In this document: in pieces, positions 32,441 through 44,696 of the stretch | Layout: every line of letters starts with the position of its first letter | Position numbering within the stretch: position 1 is the stretch's first letter | From: Prorocentrum cordatum | Taxonomy: Eukaryota > Sar > Dinophyceae > Prorocentrales > Prorocentraceae | DNA: 64,000 nt | NCBI GenBank assembly: GCA_963575745.1 | Contig: CAUYUJ010014174.1 | Location: 242,501 to 306,500, forward strand | Direction of reading: 5' to 3' | Made by a program: the position numbers and the translations under genes | Notes under the pieces: generated by a model | Databases searched by the model: none | Told to the model about the DNA's origin: nothing | What the model saw: only the letters and a program-made list of their open reading frames with translations

Positions 32441-33103
32441 CACCCCTTCACCATTCTTATCACAGTCCTCCGCCCTGCTGAACTGCCAAGCTGACAACCA
32501 GATAGCGCAGTGCCGTGTGCGTGCAGCAGCAGCAGTTGCGGACTAGTGATGAGTTCGCGTGCGTCAGATGGTTCTCCCAGTCTTTGGGGAGTTCCGAATT
32601 TATCTGGGCAAGCCGTCATGTCAACACTCACAGGTCTCAGGACTTCACATTTAGACGTTTTGCCGCCTGAGCACAAGAACATCGTCGGGTCTAATACAAT
32701 AGTGGACCACCATGCGAAGGCGGGTCCCAGTGCCCGATTGGCCCCTGACCCTTTTCCGTCAGAGTGTTGAGTTGGCCGCTGAAAGGTCCAACGCCGTTGT
32801 CCGCTTTGCTGCAGATATCTTGGCATTACTCAAGATTGGTGCCCGATGATCGAAGCCTAACTGGCGACGCGCGGGACAGGTAGTTGGCATGGCTGCGAGA
32901 GGAGAGTCCGTGATTGCATGATGCGGCACTGCAGGGCTCAGGCTGCGTTTTGGTCCTTCGGCACCGCGGATACAGCCGGCCTGAAGTTGGATTTGAAGTT
33001 TTCGTATGCATCTGAGGAGGTTAGCGAGGAGGAGGGCACGAGGCCTTTCGCGATGGGTCCCAGGGCCATGGGGGGCTGTTGGGTCCTCCGTCGTTTTTCT
33101 CTG
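32441..33103. other. intergenic stretch without a recognisable gene
   Basis: No motif recognised. Confidence 0.4.
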
Positions 33104-33163
33104 CTCCTCCTCCTCCTCCTCCTCCTCCTCCTCCTCCTCCTCCTCCTCCTCCTCCTCCTCCTC
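33104..33163. repeat. (CTC)20 microsatellite
   Basis: Twenty consecutive ctc/cct triplets. Confidence 0.97.
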
Positions 33164-33920
33164 TTGCTTTTCAAAGGTTTCTGTACTCAGCTGGGGTTCC
33201 TTGGGTCGTGCGTGGGCACTCCGGGCACTCCCGGCACTCATGATCCGCTTTTACCTCATGTTCTAGGGCGGCACGTTTATTTCAATCCATTGCGTCGATC
33301 TCCGTACGTGCATTCTGTGGAATGCTGCAGACTTCAGACCGTATGTGTAGAGCCCCTTGCTCAGACCTCAGCGCAGGCCTAGCGAGGGGAAATGCTCTCC
33401 ATGTTTGTTGTTTGCACTTGTTGCGGGGCGTCGGTGCACCAAGTTGATCGAGGAGGCCTCTGGGCTCTTGAAGCGCTGCCTGGGGCCCAATCATCATGGG
33501 TGAAAGACTCGGCGATCCCGCTTGCGGCGGAGAGTTTTCCAGGCCACAACTTGGAGAAGTCGGCGGTAGGACCAGCGGTCGAGCCGTCGGAGGCGTTCAA
33601 AGTTACTTGGGGTTCCCTGCTGTTGGGCGAGGGGTGGGTCCCCACAGTGACGTTTTAGGAACCTCCGCGATGGTCGAGGCGGAGCCGCAGGAGCTGCGAC
33701 TGCCAAGTTGCATGCTTGTGAGTCCCCAGAAGCTCTGGTGGAGTGGGAACGTGCCCAGCGCCAGCCGTTTTGGGGCCCTTCGCGGGCTGTCTTGGGCAGC
33801 TGGCGGGGGAGAGAGCGTTCTCGTGGGCCGCGAGGCCCAGCGCGGCGGCGCCCGAGCTTCTCTGCCTGCGCGCGAGGGGCCATCGGACGGTCCGTCTCTC
33901 ATGGAAGCTCTTCCTTCCCC
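33164..33920. other. intergenic stretch without a recognisable gene
   Basis: No motif, RNA or repeat recognised. Confidence 0.4.
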
Positions 33921-33921
33921 T

Positions 33922-34335
33922 GCTCCTCTCTTCCCTCGATGGGCAAGACGGCATAAACATAATTTCGCAGAGCTCCGCGCGGAGTTCTTGGATCTGCTTT
34001 GGGCCCGCTCCTCTCTTCCCTCGATGAGCAAGACGGCACAAACATAATTTCGCAGAGCTCCGCGCGGAGTCCTTGGATCGGCCTTGGGCCCCCCTGGCGG
34101 CGCCTCTGGGGCCGGCCCTGGCGCGCTCCGCGCGCCAGGGGAAGGGGGGCCCAGCGCGGATCCGAGAATCCGTGCGGACCTCCAACAGTTTTCATGGTTC
34201 TGCCGTTTTTGTTGTGTTTGTTATGCTCCCTCTTCTGCCTCCCCCCGCGCCCTCTGGCGGCGCCTCCGGCGCAGCCCCTGGCGCGCTCCGCGCGCCAGGG
34301 AGGGGGTCCCAGCGCGGATCCAAGAAATCCCTCCA
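33922..34335. repeat. 85-bp tandem duplication followed by GC palindromes
   Basis: gctcctctcttccctcgatg through ctttgggccc at 33922 is repeated at 34007, period 85 bp. Each copy contains the 12-bp palindrome ctccgcgcggag. Two copies of a larger hairpin, ccctggcgcgctccgcgcgc then cagg, follow near 34117 and 34278, each ahead of an agcgcggatcc phrase and a short T-rich stretch. Confidence 0.8.
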
Positions 34336-34904
34336 GTTCATGTTCATGCCGTTCTCTTGTTTATGTTATGTTCTCTCTTGCTCCCCCTTGCCGAGGCGGA
34401 GGCGCAGCGGGGGGAGCTGGAAAAGAAGCTGGGCGGGCTGGGCGTCTGCCTCGAGGAATCCCTGCGAAGGCGCGGGCTGCTGGTGCGCCCGGGGCGGTGG
34501 CAAATACCCTCGGGGGGGGGGAGGGGGGACTGGGGGGCGCGGGCGGGACATCTTCAGGACAGGGGCAGAGGAGAAGGGAAGGCAGCGCTCGTTTCAGCAA
34601 GTGTGGAGGATCGCCGAACTCGCGACAAGGGTGGGGGTCGCCATTTCCGGCCTGCGGGGGGGAAGCGGCGGGGGGCGGTTCGGGCCCCCGGGGCCTTCAT
34701 GCGTCGATCGGGGATGCCGAACGCACCAGGACGGACTCCTGCAGATTGGATGGGCCGGCGCAGGAGCGGTATTTGGGGGAAGAGAGCCGGGGCGGAGGGA
34801 GATACAGGAGGAGGGAGCGATGACGGCGATGGTGACGTGACGGTGGCGATGACGATGACGATGATGATGACGGTGTGTTGGGGAAGGAAACATAATGGAC
34901 GGGG

Positions 34905-35190
34905 GACATATGTATATATACACATACATGTATGTTTATGTACATATACATATGTGTTTATGTATGTATGTATGTATGTAGGTAGGTAGGTAGATAGGTA
35001 GGTATGTATGTATGAATGCATGCTTGTTTGTATGTATGTATGTATGTATGCATGCATGTATGTATGTATGTATGTATGCGTGCATTTATGTATGCATGCA
35101 TGCATGCATGCATGCATGCATGCATGCATGTATGTATGTATGTATGTATGTATGCATGCATGCATGCATGTATGCAATTATGTATGTATG

Positions 35191-35224
<34 letters not shown>

Positions 35225-35310
35225 TGTATGTATGTATGTATGAATTGATGTATGTATGTACGTATGTAGGTAGGTAGGTAGGTAGGTAGGTAGGTAGGCA
35301 GGTTTATATG
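34905..35310. repeat. TATG/CATG/TAGG tetranucleotide microsatellite
   Basis: About 400 bp of tatg units with catg blocks (35095-35130, 35155-35170) and tagg blocks (34978-35000, 35270-35300). The composition resembles 61715-62030. Confidence 0.97.
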
Positions 35311-35466
35311 TATGGTAGCCCCCCCCCCCACATGATCATACATATTCGTCTTTACCGCGGCCGCCGATCGATATCTTCTTTCTCCGTTCCCTTCTCCTGT
35401 CTCTTCCTTTCTCTCCTCCTCCTCCTCTGGTAATCGCACTCGGGTTCCCCTGGTGTCGTCGAGTGA

Positions 35467-35492
35467 GCTGTGGGGGGGTACGCCCCCACAGC
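35467..35492. repeat. solo GCTGTGGGGG hairpin
   Basis: A perfect 10-bp stem, gctgtggggg with cccccacagc, and a 6-base loop. It lies in a short dispersed element whose other copy, in opposite orientation, is at 54555-54640, and it resembles the units of the array at 44943-45960. Confidence 0.75.
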
Positions 35493-35499
35493 CTCCCCA

Positions 35500-36224
35500 C
35501 AGCGATCCGCTAGGGGTCGGGCTGAGGGAGCTCGCTTTCGCGCACCCCCGCGCGTGCTCTGAGACGAGAGTCGCGGCCCTCACGTTCCCCCTCTCTTTCC
35601 CCGTCCTATTCCTACATAGCAACTCCATAGCCCGCCTCTTCGTCGCGCTCGCTGTGCGTTTCGGCGTATACTCCCTCCTTCACCTTAGCCCTCTCCCTCA
35701 TTTTTCCGATCCGAACTCCTCTTCGGAGCGTGATTTGGGGAGAGGGGAAAGTAGTATTCATATTGAATAAGTGTAGAAGGGTAGAAAAGTCAAGGCCCCA
35801 GCAGCGGCAGCAGCAGCGACGGCACGGCGAGCGGGGAGAAGGAGGAGGAGGAGGAGGAGGAGGAGGAGGAGGAGGAGGAGGGCGCGCTCCCTTCTGCCTC
35901 CGTTTCCGCCGCCGCCGATCTCCCAAAGCGATCGGGCTCCCGCACGCCTGTCCCCGTGCACACGGGCCCCACACGGGCGGTCGGGCCGAGCTTGCCCCGT
36001 TGCCGTCCGCCCGCCGGCTGCGGCTCCTGCCGCAAATTACAGCACGCCTGCACGCCTGCACTAGAAACTACAAAGATCGTCTCCCAGGGACCCAGGGACG
36101 ACAGTTGCTTGCTTGCTTGCTTGCTTGCGTCGCCGCCGCCGCCGCCGTCGCCGTCGTCGTCACCGTCGTCGCCGCCGTCCCAGGGACCACAGGTGCTTGC
36201 TTGCTTGCTTGCTTGCGTCGCCGC

Positions 36225-36260
<36 letters not shown>

Positions 36261-36343
36261 CGTCGCGGTCGGAGTCGTCGGGGTCATCGTCGTCACATCA
36301 TCCTCCTCGTCATCATCGTCACCATCATCATCATCAAAGCCAA

Positions 36344-36383
<40 letters not shown>

Positions 36384-36725
36384 GTCATCGTCATCGTCAT
36401 CGTCCTCGTCGCCATCGTGATATCGTCGTCGTGCCGACGTCGTCCATCACCAGCATCATCATCGGCATCCTTCATAATTACTATCGCCATCATCATCACC
36501 ATCATCATCAGCAGCAGCAACAGCAGCAGCACCATCATCAGCATCATCATCGCCCATCATCGTCATCGTCATCGTCACCGTCGTCGCCCTCCTCCGCCTA
36601 ACACCTTCCCATCCATCCTCACCCTCCTCAGATCCGCCTCCCCGTCCACGAACTTCAATTTTCCTCACTCCTCATCCTCTCATCCTCTGCCTCCTCCTCC
36701 TTCTTCCCCTCCTCCTCCTCATCTC
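35500..36725. repeat. intergenic stretch with GGA, TTGC, CGT and CAT microsatellites
   Basis: (GGA)n at 35838-35880. Two ttgcttgcttgcttgcgtcg blocks followed by cgccgccg at 36099-36150 and 36196-36235. (CGT)n to 36275, (CAT)n at 36330-36415 and CAT/CAG text to 36590. The space upstream shows no gene. Confidence 0.8.
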
Positions 36726-36726
36726 C

Positions 36727-37536
36727 TCATCCTCCCTGCCTCCCTCCATCCTCGTTCGTTCCCCCGTCCATCACCGAGGCGGGCGCGGCCCACCTCCTCA
36801 TCACCCCAGGAGGAGGTGCGACACGTCGCGCCGTCGGAGCCTCGGCCTCGGCCTGCGACCGTCGGGCCGACACCTCATCCCAGGAGGTGCGCCGCGTCCG
36901 TGGCCGTGCCGGACACCCCCTGGGGGTCGTCGTCGTCGTCCCCCGTGCCTTCCGAGTGCCAGTGCGTCCTGCAGCGAGCCCGCTCTTCGGCGCCGTCACC
37001 TCCCAGGGGAACGGGGGCCGCGTGAGCGTCAGGACACCGACGGGCGTCTCCGTGCCCTCGGCCTGCTCGTTGTGGTTCTTGATGGCCTCCGCCAGGTCGG
37101 GGTGCTGGCTGTTGACCGACAGGAACCACCGCTTGAACTCGACCTCGCACCCGTCGACCTCGGGGCCGCGGGGATTAGCAAGGGCTCCCAACTTCGCGCT
37201 TCGCGCTGCGCGAAGCGCGAAGTGCGAACAACTTCGCGCTCTCGCGCCGCCTCCCAGGGGAGAAGAGGAGGATGAGGAATCGGAGCCGAACCGCGAAGCG
37301 CGAAGCGCGAATAACTTCGCGCCCTCGAGGGCGCCCTTGATTAGGAGGTTGGGGAGGCAGTGGGAGGAGGGCGAAGAGTGTGAGGAGGAGGAAGAGGAGG
37401 GTGAGGAGGGGCGGAGGGGGGACGAGGAAGAGGTGAGAGAAGGAGAGGGACGAGGGACGAGGAAGAGGGGAGGAGAGAAGGAGAGGGGCGAGGGAGGAGG
37501 AGGGAGAGGGAGAAGGGGGCGTCGGAGGTGGGGGAG

Positions 37537-37607
<71 letters not shown>

Positions 37608-40600
37608 AACGTCGCCGTCGGAAGAAGCCCCCACTGTTGACGCGTCCCCCCTGGGGGGCCTCCACCATCTCCACCTCGTGCTCGAACGACATACTCGGCG
37701 GCGTCGCTGTCGGCGTCGTGCCGTCCTTCTGCTGCTTAGGCGCCTTGGGGACCTTGACGGCCCAAGCAGAAGAAACCAGCGCACCCCTGGGATCTCGGAG
37801 GTGCACCGATGGGACCATCCACACGGTGAACTCCTGATCCTTGAGCTTGAGGACACCGCATTCTACGCGAGGCTGACCGGGCCAGAAATAGTTGGAGGCA
37901 TCAGTGACGCCCCCTGGGACGAGAACGACTTCTCCGACGTACTCGAGGCGGATGCTGATGGCAGTGGTGTGGAGCTCGGGGTCGGAGAGGTCAAGATACA
38001 GCTGCACGCCCCCCCTCCCAGACGAGAGAACCGCGGGCTGGGCGAAGATATCTTTCAGGCCCACGTCGCCCACATCATGAGAGGTCGGGGCCGTCTCCAG
38101 CCCATCCGTGGCGCAGGCCCAATGTTTGGTCCACCGCTGAAGGAAGTGCGCCGTGAGCAGTTGGCCGATGCGCAGCGCCTCGACGACAGAGCGGGCCCTG
38201 CTCGAGACGAGCATGCCGCTGAAGACGTTGACGTACTCCTTGTTGGCGATGGTCTTCCTCTGCATCGACTGCAGCGCCGCCTGGACTCTCTGGTCGATCT
38301 TCGCCTCTGCGCTGTCCCCGACCTTCTCGCCGCCCGCCGCCTTCTCGGCGCCGGCGCCCTCCTCCAGGGGCCCCGCCGCATCCGCCGCCACCGCCGCCGC
38401 CGCCGCTTCAGTGCCCTCGTCCTCCAGCCTCGCGACCTGCCCCTGCTCGCCTGGCAACTTGCGGCGCGCTTTCTGCTCATCCACCTCTCTCCTGAACGCC
38501 TCGAACGCCTCCAGCGTCTCTGTGTGCAGCACCTCCTTGGCCTTGTGCCAGTTCGCTCGATCTGCCTCGTGGTTGATCTTCGCGGTCTTGATCACCTCGG
38601 TGCTGATCACGGCGACGATCTGCGGCTTGGTCAACGCATCCCACTCCTGCCCTTTCGGCTTCGCCATGGGGCAATCACGCTGCGCCTGCTCAGTCAAGAC
38701 CGATTTGTTTTTGGCAAGCAGCTGGCGCTTGACCGCTGCCTCCTCCAACCGCCAGTGGGCATCTGACGCCGTTTTCACTGAGAGCCCCCGTAGGTCAGGG
38801 ACTGCCTTGAAAGTCGCCTCCCAGAAATATGTAATAACCTCGTCCTCCTCATCAAATGCGCCCTCGTAGCTCACGAAATCATCAGGGTGCTCGCGCAGGA
38901 AGCGGACCCGTTCGCTCAGGTAAGCCCTCGCGCCATCTGATAGCTCGGACCTCGATGAGGCGGTCTCGAGCAGCAGAAGAACGTACCGGTACCGAAGCTG
39001 GTGCGTGAAGGACAGCGAGTCGAGGTCCCCCCACGCGGAGGCGACGAGTTGCGACGTGGCGAAATCAATCGATTCGATGTTGACCTGGAGGCCGGAAAGC
39101 TTGCTAAAGTTCGAGTCGCCCTGGCGCTTCTGAAGGATCCACTCCTGGAGCGGCGGGCTGGCGGAAGCAATGTCGTAGGCTTTCAGGAGGTAGCCAGTGA
39201 CCATAAACATGTTAGATGGAGCTCCTGAGTACACCAGGCCCAGAGCCTTCTTCACCAAGTGCATCGCGCACGCGTGCGGTTCCAGCTTCGCCAGAGGTTC
39301 GGTCTTCAGCAGCTTCAGAAAGGAGCCAGTCGCCTTCGTCAGAGCGACGTGCGTGCTCCTCACATCTTCAGTCGAGGGCGCCGCTGGGTTGTCACTCAGG
39401 AAGTCCTCAGGAGGTCCAACGCATTTGCCACTGCCTCCTGCCCCCGCTCTTCCCTTCCCCCATCCTCCTCATTCCTCCTTCCTCCTCCTCGCCCTTTCCG
39501 CCTCGCCCGCTCCTCCCCATCCTCGTCCCCCCAGGGCGCGGGCGAGAGATGGTGGGTTGATTGCATAGCTCCTTGATCTTATCGACGTTGCGGTTCTTGT
39601 TCTTGGCGCCGAGGGGCCCCGACAGGAGCTGCAAGCAGAAGCGAATCATGGACTGTGCATCGCCCGTGTCAACAATATCCTCATCTTGAGCATCATCGGG
39701 CTTCTGCTTCTGGTTATGTGGGCCGTCACCCTCTGCTGCCGGGGCCGCCTCGATCCCGTGGACCATGGAGATGTGCTCGACGATGCGGCTCCTGAGAGGT
39801 AACCACTTGGAGAAACTCTCCTCGGGCGAGTCGGGCCCGCCGAACTTGAACTTGACCGGCGGCTCATCTTTCAACTTCAGGCCAAGCCTGCAGCCAAAAC
39901 GAATCATCTTAGAAATCTCCTCCGGCATCCTGTTCTCTGTGTCCTTGATCGGCGTGTGCACCGAGCTCAGCAAGTCATCGGCGAAGACGCTCTTGCGAGT
40001 CTTGCCGCCAGGTGCACTGACCTCGGCCTCGAAGTTCACTTCGACGGGCTCGGGGGCAGCAGCGGGGGCATTGGACTTCTTGCCCCTGCTCTTGGGTTTG
40101 GCCTTGGCTTTCGCCTTGCCCTTGGCCTTCGGCGCTGGGGCCGCGCCGTCGACGAACACGGTTCCCCCCAGAGGGGTCAAGAGTTGGAGGACCCTCTTGC
40201 AGTCCTTGGTCTGCTGCAACAGCCATCCTTCCTTGCCGATGTCTGGATGGTCCGTGGGGGCCGCGTACTTCAGCACCTCCGCGACGATCTGCTTGAACTT
40301 GGACCCGTACTCTGCCGGGCATAGAATCTTCAAGACATTCTCGAAAACCAAGAAGCACGTGACCGACTTCAGGCGAGTATCCTCGAAAGAACAGTAGTCG
40401 CCCCAGAACTCCATGAGAGGCTGGAAGATGTCCATGGAGCCACATTTTGATCGGAAGCCAGCCGCACGTTTATAGTCCTCAAATCCAGCGAAGCAGTCGG
40501 GGCACCCTTGATGAACTTCGCATAGGCCGTCTCGTCGCCAGCCTGAGTACGAGGCTTTTTCGCCAGAGGCTGCCCAGGCTGCTCGTCATCGTCGTCCTCC

Positions 40601-41427
40601 TCGTCGGGGCGGTCGACCTCCATCTGCTGTTTCTCCCGCTCCTCTATGCGCTTCTGGATCCACGAAACGCTGATCACTGGGGCCAACTCCAGCACTTCTG
40701 CAAAAGACGTGCTGCTGCCGATCGCCACCATCTTGTTGCATTGGACCCTGATGAAGAACATCGCGTCGGGCGGGATCTGCGGGTTGAGGACCACGACTCT
40801 CTGAACCTGGAAGGCCCCCTACGACGAGGCCTCGCAGTGGCCGACCCCCCAGCCAGGGGAGGGGGATCCGAAGGCCTCTGAAAGGGGGGATCCGAAAGCC
40901 TCAGAAGCACGCCCGCCCCAGACATCAGTTATATGTATCTCGGGCACCCCATTCCGCACAAGCAAATCCGCAAACTTGTTGGAGAAGGTGCCGTCGGGCT
41001 TCCTGGTCTGCCCTATCATGTCGTAACATGCGTCGAGAAGCGTCGCTCCTCCGAGGACGAAGAGCGTCCAGCTCTGCACATCGAGACTGTCCGGCACGCA
41101 GACAATGTCGCCAGCCCTGTCGCTCCACACGACGCCCTGCTTGAGGCCCAGGGCCGCGTAGTACCTGCGGGTCGCGAGCTGCTTGCGCTGGTTGAGCTCG
41201 TGGCGGACGAAGATTCTCTGGCCCTTCTTGGGCCCGGACGCGTGATAGAAGTCGACGCGCTCCTTGCCCATCGGCAGGATGTAGTCGCGGTCGAACTTGG
41301 CGGGGGGGAGAGGAAGGGGGATGGAGGGCAGGGGGTGGATGGTGGAGGGGAGGGGGAGTTGAGGAGTGGGAGGAGGCGTTGACGAAGACGACGAGGACGA
41401 CGACGAGGCGAGGACAACGGCCTCGAG

Positions 41428-41459
<32 letters not shown>

Positions 41460-41581
41460 CGACGGACCCCCAAGCCCCAAACCAGAACTTCCAACAAGGC
41501 CCCAGGGCGACAACGAGGAGCTAGGAGCGCTGTCCCGGCCAACATGCTTTGGAAAGACTTGGAGCTTGAGGCGGAGGCCAT
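36727..41581 (-). CDS. six-exon gene of unknown function
   Basis: Unrecognised protein of roughly 1,150 residues. Inferred exons: 1 from the ATG at 41581 to about 41490-41540 (MASASSSKSFQSML); 2 41295-40911; 3 40808-40468; 4 40420 to about 39570; 5 about 39430-37642; 6 37158-36727. Splice phases agree at 40911/40808 (GT-AG, 102-nt intron), 40468/40420 (GT-AG, 47 nt) and 37642/37158 (GT-AG, 483 nt); boundaries around 41500 and 39500 are approximate. Exon 3 ends with an acidic patch and a KKPR basic motif; exon 4 has a Lys/Ala-rich AKGKAKAKAKPKSRGKK segment, both compatible with nuclear location. Exon 5 is largely helical with a charged segment near EAFEAFRREVDEQKARRK. No enzyme motif was seen. 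The C-terminal 80 residues are low in information, so the stop may differ. Confidence 0.6.
37159..37641 (-). repeat. intron with perfect palindrome and (CGT)n tract
   Basis: Inferred 483-nt intron. At its 3' side is a perfect inverted repeat of 16 bases with a one-base spacer (37191-37223, acttcgcgcttcgcgc and its complement), then cgcgaagcgcgaagcgcgaa near 37290. The middle is GGA-rich and the 5' side is (GAC/CGT)n at about 37533-37620. Confidence 0.65.
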
Positions 41582-42864
41582 GCGGCCATGATTTGGGGGT
41601 CAGGGGTCAGTTCGGGCCAAGGTCGCCCCCCTCGGGGATGAAGGATCGGCTTGGACGGCCGCTTAGCCCTCCCACCATCTCGCGAGCAAGCCCACCCATG
41701 TCCAAGTGCGCGGCCCACCACTCCTGACGGAGTGCACCGCAGGCGATGGGTCGGCATCGCGCGCTAGATAACAGTGACAGGCGAAGCGGCGGTCCCGCGA
41801 TCTCCGAGCCCATCCCCCATCCTCCACCTCCCCTCCCCCGACCTCCCCTCCACGGCCCTTCCCCGATCCTCCCCCCGTGCACGGCGCAGCGGTAGCGGCT
41901 CAAAGGCGCTGCCTGAGCACGCAGCAAGGCCCCCTGCAGGTCCGGGTGCCTCGCCTCAAAGTTCGCGAAGCCGGGCTCGCACGCAGATGGCCGCCCTTGC
42001 ACGAGATCTGCGCTGCGAGCCTGCGGGGTGGAGGAGGCAGGGGGGGGCCAGGAGGGGTCGTTCGAGTCATCGGCCGAGGTAGGAGGAACAGTGAGGAGGA
42101 CGAGGAGGAGGAGGATGTGAGGAGGGGGAAGAGGATTCGGAAAGAGAGGAGGGGAAGGGGGGAGTAAGCAGAGCAAGAAAGAGGAGCAGGGGGAAAGAAA
42201 GAGGAGCAAGAGGGAGGAAGGGAGAAGGGGGCCGCGGTTGGATGGGCGGATTGCCTGCAGCCCGTCGACGAGCGCGCCGAGCGAGCCCGTGGACGACCGG
42301 GCCAGCGCGGCGAGTCCTTCGGCATGGCACGGGCGCAACAGGCAAAGCACAAGCGAGATGCGTTATGCCGAGGGGCCGAGGGGAGAAGGTGGGCCATGGA
42401 CACATGGAGGCGGCGGGCCGACTCCCGCAGCGCCCCTTGCCCCTTGCCTTCCTCACGAGCATCCCTCCTCCGACTCGCCTCCCACCTCCCGCCCCCCACC
42501 ATCCCACCCCGCTCCCCCAATTCCAGTGAGGCAGGGCGTGCGGCGACAAGCTGCGCGCCCCTCGGCGGGGCTGGGGGTGCCAAGACTCGGGACATACATT
42601 TTGATTAGCACCCCCGCCGGCCGTGCTCTGCTGCCCAGGAGAGAGGAAAGGACAGTGTGCGATAAGATGGCGACGACGGCGACAAGATGATGATGATGAT
42701 GATGATGATGATGACGAGGAGGAGGAGGAGGATGAGGATGATGATGGGGATGATGATGATGATGATGACACTCTGTTTCTTTCATGCATATGCCCCAGCA
42801 GCCGCGACCTGCAGCTCCACCCCACCTACAAGTCCAGACGCATGCAGCCGACGCTGGCTCCACA
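41582..42864. other. intergenic region with (GAT)n microsatellite
   Basis: No gene recognised between the two minus-strand genes. GGAGG-rich text lies at 42085-42225 and a gatgatgatg microsatellite at 42685-42770. Confidence 0.5.
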
Positions 42865-44668
42865 TCATGCGAGGCGCCGGCGTTTCCTGGGCACCCGCGC
42901 GAGGTAACTCAGACGCACCTCTCCGTCGCCACTCTTGTCGTCGTGGCTGTCGCTCGACGGCGGCGGGAGGAGCGTGGGCGGGGGTGCCGCGAGCGACCGT
43001 GCGAGCACGATGGCCCCGTCATCTGGCAGGTGGGCAGAGACGAACCAAGGGCACAACCACGATATCGAGAAGAGAACCCCACCAATCGAGTTCACGCGCA
43101 TTGCATTCCCGAGCTGGTCCACCGCGGACTTCCGCGATCGCCGAGGGTTCGTCGTCGATCTGTCTCGGGAGAAGGCGCAGTCGACTCCACAGGCGGTGCT
43201 TGCCTCTGCGACTACGGGGAAACCCATCGCCAGGTAGCACTCCAATGGGACCATCCAGCGTTTCAACTTAGCCATCCAGCATAGGCCCATGCGCCGCCTG
43301 AGGGTGTGCAGGGGGCCGCCCACAGGACTATACATTGGCCTGTGCGCCGAACAGCCAAGATCGAAGTTCTTCCTGGGGAGGCGGCCTGAGAATATGTCCA
43401 AGCGACGGCGCTCGCTTCCAATCAGGGTCGCCTCCCACGAGGAAGGGTCGCCCTGAAATTCTGCGTCGCCTCCCTCGCGACGACGCTTGGCGGACCCCCG
43501 GCAGCTGGCCCATCGCCTATCTGCGCTCAACTCCTCGGCGGTGGCGACGCAGTACGCTTCCGGGGAGTAGCTGCAATCGCGTTGGAAACACGCATCCGTA
43601 AAGTCCTCTGCCACGGCGGACCTCCCCCGTCGCCCCCAGGCCGCCCCTCCCCTCCAGCGCAGCCCCCGCCAGACCTCATCGGCGTTACTGTAGGACCCCG
43701 GACCCTGTCTGAGGCGCCCAAGGGACAACGGGGGCTGCCCAGGGGAAAGGGGCCAGGGGGTGGCGGAGAAACGCCGCGCGGCGCACCTGGAATGAAACGT
43801 TGAGTCCAGCAACGGGCACGTTCAAACCTTTCAGCCTCCCTATGACGAACTGGCGCGGTCTCCGAATAGACCACCCCTGCAAGTGAGGGCTGACGACCAC
43901 GCGCTCCAAGTAGTAGAACTGGCCGATGCAGCGCGTGCACTCGTCGATCCCTTGTTGAGGAACGCGTTCGAATATTACCACTGGCTCCTAAGCACAAGGA
44001 ACAAAATGATGGGCACCCCTGTTGGAGTTGATGTGGGCGGGGGCGGGGGAGCGGGGCTGGGGGGGGGGCAGAGGCTGGGGCCGCCGAAGATCCTTCAAAT
44101 CGATGCGCTGGCGAAGGCCGATCCACAGCACTGTGTAACCCTCGCCCTCGGACGCGAGCTTCTTGCCCGCGATCGAGTCGTGAACGCAGGGGAAGCCACT
44201 GCAGTGCACGTGGCACCTGGTCATGCGACAACGCGCCTGGCAACGCGTGCACCAAACTGCGTCGCACACTGTGGGCGTCGACAGAATGAGGCGGCGGCGC
44301 CGGTCTACCTGCTCGAGCGGGATCTGGGACAAGGTGCGGCGCAAACCAGGGTCCAAGATGTCGTACCAGTCGCGGAATGCATGGCGAGGTCTACGCACGC
44401 CGGCATGCAATATTTCCCTCATGGCTGCAGCGTCCTTCTCGATTGCCCACTGAGAGATCGAAGTGTAGCCTAATTCTCGCCCGACGATGGACGAGGCAAT
44501 GTCGAAGGTAAGTATCCCGCTGCGCCCAGAGCTCACGGCAATGACGCGGCTGCCAGCGACGGGGTGACTCGGCGGAGAATAATCCTGGAACTGCGACGTC
44601 GCCAATGCGCGCCCGTGCTGCGCCCAGCGAAATGACGCCTCGACCGAGGCGCACGAGCGGCGCGACAT
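42865..44668 (-). CDS. DNA (cytosine-5) methyltransferase, three exons
   Basis: Predicted 505-residue C5-cytosine methyltransferase transferring a methyl group from S-adenosylmethionine to cytosine in DNA. Exons 44668-44093, 43987-43787 and 43605-42865, all phase 0. The first intron is GA-AG (105 nt), the second GT-AG (181 nt). Motifs: weak SAM-binding region LTFDIASSIVGRELG (53-67); motif IV SGFPCVHDS with catalytic C161; motif VI IFERVP with E199, Arg replacing the usual Asn of ENV; motif VIII SIRRPRQFVIG (232-241); motif IX KRWMVPLECYLAMGFP (about 374-389); motif X QLGNAMRVNSIGG (about 423-435). The basic C terminus VPRKRRRLA may be a nuclear signal. The ATG is 31 nt after a spliced-leader relic. 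Related dinoflagellate enzymes can be carried by retrotransposons, but no RT is adjacent. Activity is uncertain given weak motif I. Confidence 0.74.
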
Positions 44669-44696
44669 GCCCAAGTCAGCCTGCACAACATACCTC

